A stretch of 11,794 bases of DNA, taken from positions 1-11,794 of the forward strand of contig CANGQE010000020.1 in assembly GCA_947455845.1 (NCBI GenBank), in the 5' to 3' direction. Made by a program: the position numbers and the translations under genes. The stretch is from Rickettsiales bacterium. Lineage in GTDB: Bacteria; Pseudomonadota; Alphaproteobacteria; Rickettsiales; UBA1997. Each line of letters opens with the position of its first letter. The stretch's first letter is position 1. Of this stretch, positions 7,645-11,794 are shown in pieces. The notes beneath the pieces were generated by a model that saw only the letters and a list, made by a program, of their open reading frames with translations, was not told where the DNA came from and did no database searches.

Positions 7645-10600
7645 ATTAATCATGTTCTCAGTCCAAGTTCGATTAGATGAATTTACCATAGAGTTGGTTT
7701 GTAAATTCGAAGCACTAGTAACAGATATAGTGCCAGAAGATATCTGCTGCTCATTTAATTTTTTTATAGTTGTTGTTAGATCATTTTCTAACTCAAAAAT
7801 GACATTGATCACTTTGTGAACTAAAATTCTATCTTCGAGAGGATTTATTCTATTAAACCTAGAATCTTCACTATCCATCACAGCATCTCCATGGGCTAAG
7901 TACTTTCTTTCTTTCTCAATTTTTGGCACCTTATCCTTTAAAGTTTGGGATGATTCTCTATACTTAGCAACAGCGAGAGTCATTTCTAAAGCAAGGTATA
8001 AGTTATATTCTAAAGCATATCTTAACTCAACATCCTCACTTATTTTTTTATTAAAAGTTGAGAAATAAGATGGATTATGATGAACAAAATCATTCTTCGA
8101 TCCATTAATTTTTACACCACTTTCTTCTTCTAAAATTTGTTTTAGGTTTTGTATAGCATCTAAGGCGATTCTAGCCTTTTTTGTTTTACTTGGTCTGCTA
8201 GACTTATCTGTCTTTGCTTCTAATCGGTTTGCTATTTTTCTTATATTGGGAAATTCACTGTTTGTTGATCTGCTAATTTTTGTATTAGTTTTGTCGGATT
8301 GTTCTTTTTTTCTTAACTCTGAAAATAGACTTGAGAAAGTTTCTTCCGCTTTTTGATAAAGCTCAGAACATTCCCCATTAGCAGCTTTATCAGTTTTTTT
8401 AGAAGGAAAATATTGTTTTATATTGGTTTGACAATTGGCGAGTGACTTTCCGCCATGTAAAATTTCATCCCATTCTTTCCTTACTTCTTCCACTTCTTTT
8501 GCATCTTTAAAACCGGACGGTTTGATTAACCTACCAAGTAAGTTAGATATTTCGTCGTCTTGTAGTAAATTTTGACTTGGAATGAAATCATTTTTCTCTG
8601 TATAAGAAGATTTTGCTGGGATTACTTTCGGTCTCAAATTAAAGTCCTTGATGTTTGACCACATTATATCTGGGTCACTATCATACTGAAGTTGAGAATA
8701 ATATTTTTCCAAAAAATCAGGTATTTTTTGGTTTAATTTCTTTAAATCACCTAAAAAGCTATCAAGCAAAGTTTCGTTAGAGAGAGCTTCTTTCAGAATT
8801 TGATGATAATTTTGATCCCAAGGATGACAAATTGCATCTCTAACTATTCTAAAAGCGTCAAGATCAACATCTGCGAAAGTACTTTTAACGGAAGACGGCG
8901 TGTGTTGCTCTGTCAGAAATTCTCCAACATACTGCAATCTCCTCAATAGTGAGTATTTTTGTTTTTGCTCCTTAAAATCAATTCTATCAAGCGAATGGTC
9001 CAAAAGGCTTGCGTGCGGATGTTCTATTCCACCCAGATCTTTTTCTTTGCTGCTATTGCTCATAGTATCTACTACTCTTACAGCAGATTTTTCACGTTCA
9101 ATTTTTTTTCTAAAATGACTGGAATCAGTTGGGCTGTTAAGGCGATCAAAAGACATCTGCAATGCAAGTGCTAACCCGAAATCACCTATAAAATCTGGAG
9201 AGATTTTTTGATTGTTGGTTGGCAAAATATCAGGAATGCTTCCTGGCATTAATCTATCGAAGTGAATCCCATTATGAAGTATATGAATTGTTTCCTCAGG
9301 TTCTTCATACAATTTATTGCTATGTAATAGTTCTAATTTGCCATTGTTTACATGCCAATAATGAACTTGTTTTTCAAGGCACAAAGCAGCTGCATCAACA
9401 ACTCCACCGAGCATAGGCCAAACATCTTTATAATTTGGATGACCACTAATGTACTCAGTAAGATAAGATTTTACATAGTTTGGTTCCAGAAATCTTTTAC
9501 GAATTTCCTGAGAATACATATTACTTCTTTCCTTCTCGCTTCCATTAAAGCCTAATTCTTTAGTTCTGCACTCTTCAAACAGATCTTTTAAATTTTGAGG
9601 GAAATAAATTTCTAATGCTTCTCCTGAAATATACTCTTGATATTTTTGTTCTATATCTATCGCTATGAGTCCTCTAATATAGTCCGATTTTGAAATATTT
9701 TCCTGACTATCTATTTCATCACTAATAATTTTTATTATCGTAGATCTATCAATTGCACCTTGTAGAAATTCTCCTCCAAGTAAGCTTCGGAAAGCACAAT
9801 CACCGTCCCCTAAACTTTCTGATAAAGAAAAATTAAGATTGTAACCATCTAATGTTCCTGATAATGCAATATCATTGTCTATTATCTCAGGTGATTGATC
9901 TTCAAGGTGTAATAATTCTTGGACACCGCTTGGAATAGTTAACAAACCAAGTCTTTCAAATGAATCATTTGTCATTACATGATTTGTGATTGCCAAGATA
10001 TTACTCAGCTCTATGGGATCTATTTCTGTTTGCACTCCCCTTATATCGTTAAACATTTTTGTCGTGAGGTGCAGTAGATTTGGTAAATCTTCCTTAATTA
10101 TGTCGACTAAAGCCGATTCTGTGACAGGAATTTCGTCGTGAATGTCTTTTGCAAGTCTTAAATAGAATGGCTTTTTACTGCTGTTTGTGACTGCTATAAT
10201 AGACCGTTTTTCTTCTGTTGAGGTCATATCCTTATCCACACCACCTAAAGGAGCCACAACTTTACCAAGTATCTCTAATCTATGCCACGGATTTGAGTTG
10301 AATGGCAATTTATCCGAGTATTTTCCTCTCACTTCTCCAGGAAGAGAATGTATAGCTCTACTAACCATTCTTATCATTCCAGCACTATTAAATAACGCCA
10401 AACTTTCAGACAAATCTCGTTCTTCATTTGAGAGTGAGTACTTGGAATCTATAAATGAGATAAGGGGGTTATGATATTTAATAACTGCAGCTAAAGTTGT
10501 GTTTATAAACTTCAAAAGCTCAGCATTTCTTCTTTCATATGACCAAAGTTTTCCTTCCTCAATGTTGAAAATTTGTTGATATTTTTTATCAATATTCTCT

Positions 10601-11286
10601 TGCGTCTCTACATAGGACTTTTGAAGTTTTTTCTGTAATCCTAGAAAAAGCTCTTCTTTTGGATGCGAACCTAAACCAGTTAGCTCTTCTTTTGTTTTTG
10701 CAAGAACATTATTCATCATCTCCAAAATAGAATATCTAATGATGATGTTATCGTTGAGATTTCCGCTGCTTAAAAGTTTTTTATAATATTCCACCGCATC
10801 TTCTTGATTTCTTGCGCATCCTAACCCAGATCCTTCTTCAAATATTTTTTCAAGTAAAATATCTTTTGCTGTTTGTCCCGTAACAGTTTGAATATTTACA
10901 TCAGCCTTTCTTTCCATTAATTCCATAGCAACTTGGGAATTTCCAATAAGTACAGCGTAGTGTAGCGGGGTATAACCTATATTATCGCAAATATTTACAT
11001 CAATTCCTTTATCTAATAAAATTTTTAATACTTTGGCATTTGTGCAAAAATGTATTGGCTGCGTATTGCGAGTACTATTTATATCAACCTTCGCACCATG
11101 ATCAATCAATAAATTCATTATGTAATCACCCCCTTTTGCGGCGGCGAAATGCAGTGGAGATAGGGATTTTTCACTGTCCAAAAAATTCAGATCCAAATCC
11201 GGATTATTTTGCAGAAAAATCCTTAAATTTTCTAAATTACCATTTTCAATATAATCGATAATTTTTTCTTTTCCCTTCCTAGGCAT
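7612..11286 (-). CDS. Ankyrin-repeat/OTU-protease protein with two HEPN-like segments, putative host-directed effector or toxin
   Basis: The product has 1224 residues with no signal peptide or clear membrane segment. Residues 8-134 hold about four ankyrin repeats (for example SPLHFAAAKGGD and GYTPLHYAVLIGN). Residues about 487-680 form an OTU cysteine-protease domain: SLGDGDCAFRSL carries the presumed nucleophile C497, LGGVVDAAALCLEKQVHYW (626-644) replaces the usual WGG-E strand, and HILHNGIHFDRL carries H675. Residues 702-715 match the ubiquitin-interacting-motif pattern (L705, A708, S712). Two R-x4-H motifs follow, R816-H821 (VRDAICHPW) and R1127-H1132 (ERKYLAHGD), each in a helical HEPN-like setting. 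The tail of about 45 residues is rich in Ser, Thr and Asn. Ankyrin plus OTU suggests action on ubiquitin in eukaryotic cells, as for effectors and Spiroplasma Spaid. The ATG at 11286 has no good Shine-Dalgarno. Domain calls for ankyrin and OTU are firm; HEPN and target are inferred. Confidence 0.9.
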   Translation of the reverse strand: MPRKGKEKIIDYIENGNLENLRIFLQNNPDLDLNFLDSEKSLSPLHFAAAKGGDYIMNLLIDHGAKVDINSTRNTQPIHFCTNAKVLKILLDKGIDVNICDNIGYTPLHYAVLIGNSQVAMELMERKADVNIQTVTGQTAKDILLEKIFEEGSGLGCARNQEDAVEYYKKLLSSGNLNDNIIIRYSILEMMNNVLAKTKEELTGLGSHPKEELFLGLQKKLQKSYVETQENIDKKYQQIFNIEEGKLWSYERRNAELLKFINTTLAAVIKYHNPLISFIDSKYSLSNEERDLSESLALFNSAGMIRMVSRAIHSLPGEVRGKYSDKLPFNSNPWHRLEILGKVVAPLGGVDKDMTSTEEKRSIIAVTNSSKKPFYLRLAKDIHDEIPVTESALVDIIKEDLPNLLHLTTKMFNDIRGVQTEIDPIELSNILAITNHVMTNDSFERLGLLTIPSGVQELLHLEDQSPEIIDNDIALSGTLDGYNLNFSLSESLGDGDCAFRSLLGGEFLQGAIDRSTIIKIISDEIDSQENISKSDYIRGLIAIDIEQKYQEYISGEALEIYFPQNLKDLFEECRTKELGFNGSEKERSNMYSQEIRKRFLEPNYVKSYLTEYISGHPNYKDVWPMLGGVVDAAALCLEKQVHYWHVNNGKLELLHSNKLYEEPEETIHILHNGIHFDRLMPGSIPDILPTNNQKISPDFIGDFGLALALQMSFDRLNSPTDSSHFRKKIEREKSAVRVVDTMSNSSKEKDLGGIEHPHASLLDHSLDRIDFKEQKQKYSLLRRLQYVGEFLTEQHTPSSVKSTFADVDLDAFRIVRDAICHPWDQNYHQILKEALSNETLLDSFLGDLKKLNQKIPDFLEKYYSQLQYDSDPDIMWSNIKDFNLRPKVIPAKSSYTEKNDFIPSQNLLQDDEISNLLGRLIKPSGFKDAKEVEEVRKEWDEILHGGKSLANCQTNIKQYFPSKKTDKAANGECSELYQKAEETFSSLFSELRKKEQSDKTNTKISRSTNSEFPNIRKIANRLEAKTDKSSRPSKTKKARIALDAIQNLKQILEEESGVKINGSKNDFVHHNPSYFSTFNKKISEDVELRYALEYNLYLALEMTLAVAKYRESSQTLKDKVPKIEKERKYLAHGDAVMDSEDSRFNRINPLEDRILVHKVINVIFELENDLTTTIKKLNEQQISSGTISVTSASNLQTNSMVNSSNRTWTENMINSNKKGITHDI

Positions 11287-11320
11287 TTTAAATGAGAATT
11301 TGGTTTGTTTTTATGTAATC

Positions 11321-11388
11321 AGGTAGACCGCTGGCGTAATGCTGAAGATATATTTCCTTCAGCTCAGCGATCTTTTTTGATTCTATCT
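11321..11388. other. Nested hairpin between the XRE regulator and the ankyrin/OTU gene
   Basis: Three arm pairs are nested: AGGTAGA/TCTATCT (11321-11327 and 11382-11388, one G-T pair), CGCTG/CAGCG (11329-11333 and 11365-11369) and GCTGAAG/CTTCAGC (11341-11347 and 11357-11363, 9-base loop). On the plus strand the inner arms are followed by ATCTTTTTTG, so it resembles a rho-independent terminator in that direction, although no plus-strand gene precedes it. On the minus strand it lies in the leader of the ankyrin/OTU gene. TGGCGTAA (11332-11339) can also pair with TTACGCCA (11411-11418) at the stop of the XRE gene, giving an alternative fold. Its role, whether terminator, operator or leader control, is unknown. 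Confidence 0.45.
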
Positions 11389-11410
11389 ACTTGGGTTTTG
11401 GTTGATAGCT

Positions 11411-11650
11411 TTACGCCAAGCCACTTTTCGTCATTAATAAATTTATCCCCTCATTTTCAAAAGCATTTCTAATGTCTCTTAGAGTTCTTGCTGCTGGCTC
11501 TCTCGCCCCTCTCTCAAAATCTGCGATGGTTGATTCGCCAATTGAGGACTTTTCGCTCAAATCGCTTTGTTTCCACGAGAGTAAATCTCTAGCGGCCTTA
11601 CATTGGCTTGGTCGAATAGGTTGAATGTTATTTGGTTTGACGATTAGCAT
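11411..11650 (-). CDS. Small Cro/C1-type (XRE) helix-turn-helix regulator
   Basis: The product has 79 residues and is essentially one HTH_3 domain. Residues about 17-70 contain CKAARDLLSWKQSDLSEKSS (turn and first helices), IGESTIADFERGAREP (recognition helix and the conserved FE-G-R-P turn) and TLRDIRNAFENEGINLL. Small proteins of this form are frequent in alphaproteobacteria as free-standing repressors or antitoxin-like regulators. It is upstream of and co-oriented with the ankyrin/OTU gene, separated by 124 bp containing a strong hairpin, so it may regulate that gene, but this is inference. The start at 11650 has only a weak purine-rich site upstream. No partner toxin is visible in the window. 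Confidence 0.85.
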   Translation of the reverse strand: MLIVKPNNIQPIRPSQCKAARDLLSWKQSDLSEKSSIGESTIADFERGAREPAARTLRDIRNAFENEGINLLMTKSGLA

Positions 11651-11740
11651 GCTGATCTTATCTATTGTTTCCTAGTTATTGGGTAAAATTGCATAGTGTG
11701 CCGTGAAGCGGTCTGAAAGATGAGAGAGTGGAATAATTTC

Positions 11741-11794
11741 TCAAGAAGAAGGTAATTTTTTTGGTTCCTCTTTTTTTGAAGTTAATCCATGGCC
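11741..11794 (-). CDS. Possible C-terminal end of a minus-strand gene entering from the right
   Basis: Reading in from the right edge, one minus-strand frame stays open for 17 codons and ends with TGA at 11741-11743. The translated end is GHGLTSKKEEPKKLPSS, a charged, Lys/Glu/Pro/Ser-rich sequence that would suit a protein tail. Another frame on the same strand is also open here, so the evidence is weak. If real, the gene lies 90 bp upstream of the XRE gene in the same direction. No function can be suggested. Confidence 0.2.
   Translation of the reverse strand, partial: GHGLTSKKEEPKKLPSS

Noticed and set aside
8455..8485. A third R...H pair in the ankyrin/OTU protein (R936 to H944) as another HEPN motif
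   Set aside because: The spacing is seven residues between Arg and His, outside the R-x4-6-H range, and the surrounding sequence does not look like a HEPN helix bundle.
7616..10474. Several plus-strand open frames of 65-95 codons opposite the ankyrin/OTU gene
   Set aside because: They are antisense to a 1224-codon gene with clear domains, show no recognisable motifs and have codon usage expected of shadow frames.
10464..10500. GGGGGTTATG stretch considered as another transposon terminal repeat
   Set aside because: Beyond the G run it shares almost nothing with the 38-bp IRR and lies inside the coding sequence of the ankyrin/OTU gene.
11439..11460. CCCC (ATCCCCTC) considered as the partner of the repeat-like sequence at 7545
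   Set aside because: The sequence inward of it does not match the IRR pattern and it codes for the C-terminal part of the XRE regulator.
11720..11755. Plus-strand mini-frame starting ATGAGAGAGTGG (11 codons)
   Set aside because: It is too short, has no ribosome-binding site and has no supporting context.
9..11794. Search for CRISPR arrays, tRNA or rRNA genes and tandem repeats
   Set aside because: No regularly spaced repeats, tRNA-like cloverleaf or rRNA-like sequence was recognised by eye.

Overview
The window is an AT-rich stretch of bacterial DNA, most likely from a proteobacterium. The evidence for that is a Tn21-subgroup Tn3-family transposition module, an LrhA-like LysR regulator and a small Cro/C1-type regulator of a kind common in alphaproteobacteria. 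A very large ankyrin/OTU protein points to a lineage that lives in or with eukaryotic cells, such as Legionellales, Rickettsiales or Holosporales. The genus cannot be fixed from the sequence.

Positions 1-2735 (minus strand) carry a two-gene operon, dabB then dabA. It encodes a DAB-type inorganic-carbon (CO2/bicarbonate) accumulation complex: a NuoL-like membrane subunit and a zinc carbonic-anhydrase-like subunit of the former DUF2309 family. dabA runs off the left edge but shows all four expected zinc ligands. A LysR-type regulator (2851-3690, plus) is divergently transcribed from a 115-bp intergenic region holding a dyad of LysR-box type, so it probably controls the dab operon.

Positions 3726-7438 hold the transposition module of a Tn21-subgroup element: a three-subsite res, the resolvase tnpR, an apparently intact tnpA, and a 38-bp terminal inverted repeat. 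No partner left inverted repeat was found in the window. In Tn21-type elements cargo sits on the far side of res from tnpR, and that is where the dab/LysR cluster lies. The carbon-uptake operon may therefore be transposon cargo, with the left end beyond the window; a deleted left end is the alternative.

Positions 7439-7611 hold a 47-codon frame with a CxxC motif that may be the truncated start of a gene. They also hold a decayed sequence resembling the transposon's terminal repeat, in opposite orientation.

Positions 7612-11286 (minus) encode a 1224-residue protein with N-terminal ankyrin repeats, an OTU cysteine-protease (deubiquitinase-like) domain with visible Cys and His, a match to the ubiquitin-interacting-motif pattern right behind it, and two separate R-x4-H motifs in HEPN-like settings. 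This looks like a host-directed effector or toxin. Upstream of it are a nested hairpin (11321-11388), a 79-residue XRE-type regulator (11411-11650) and possibly the last codons of another minus-strand gene at the right edge. No tRNA, rRNA or CRISPR array was seen, and no stretch longer than 300 bases lacks a gene.
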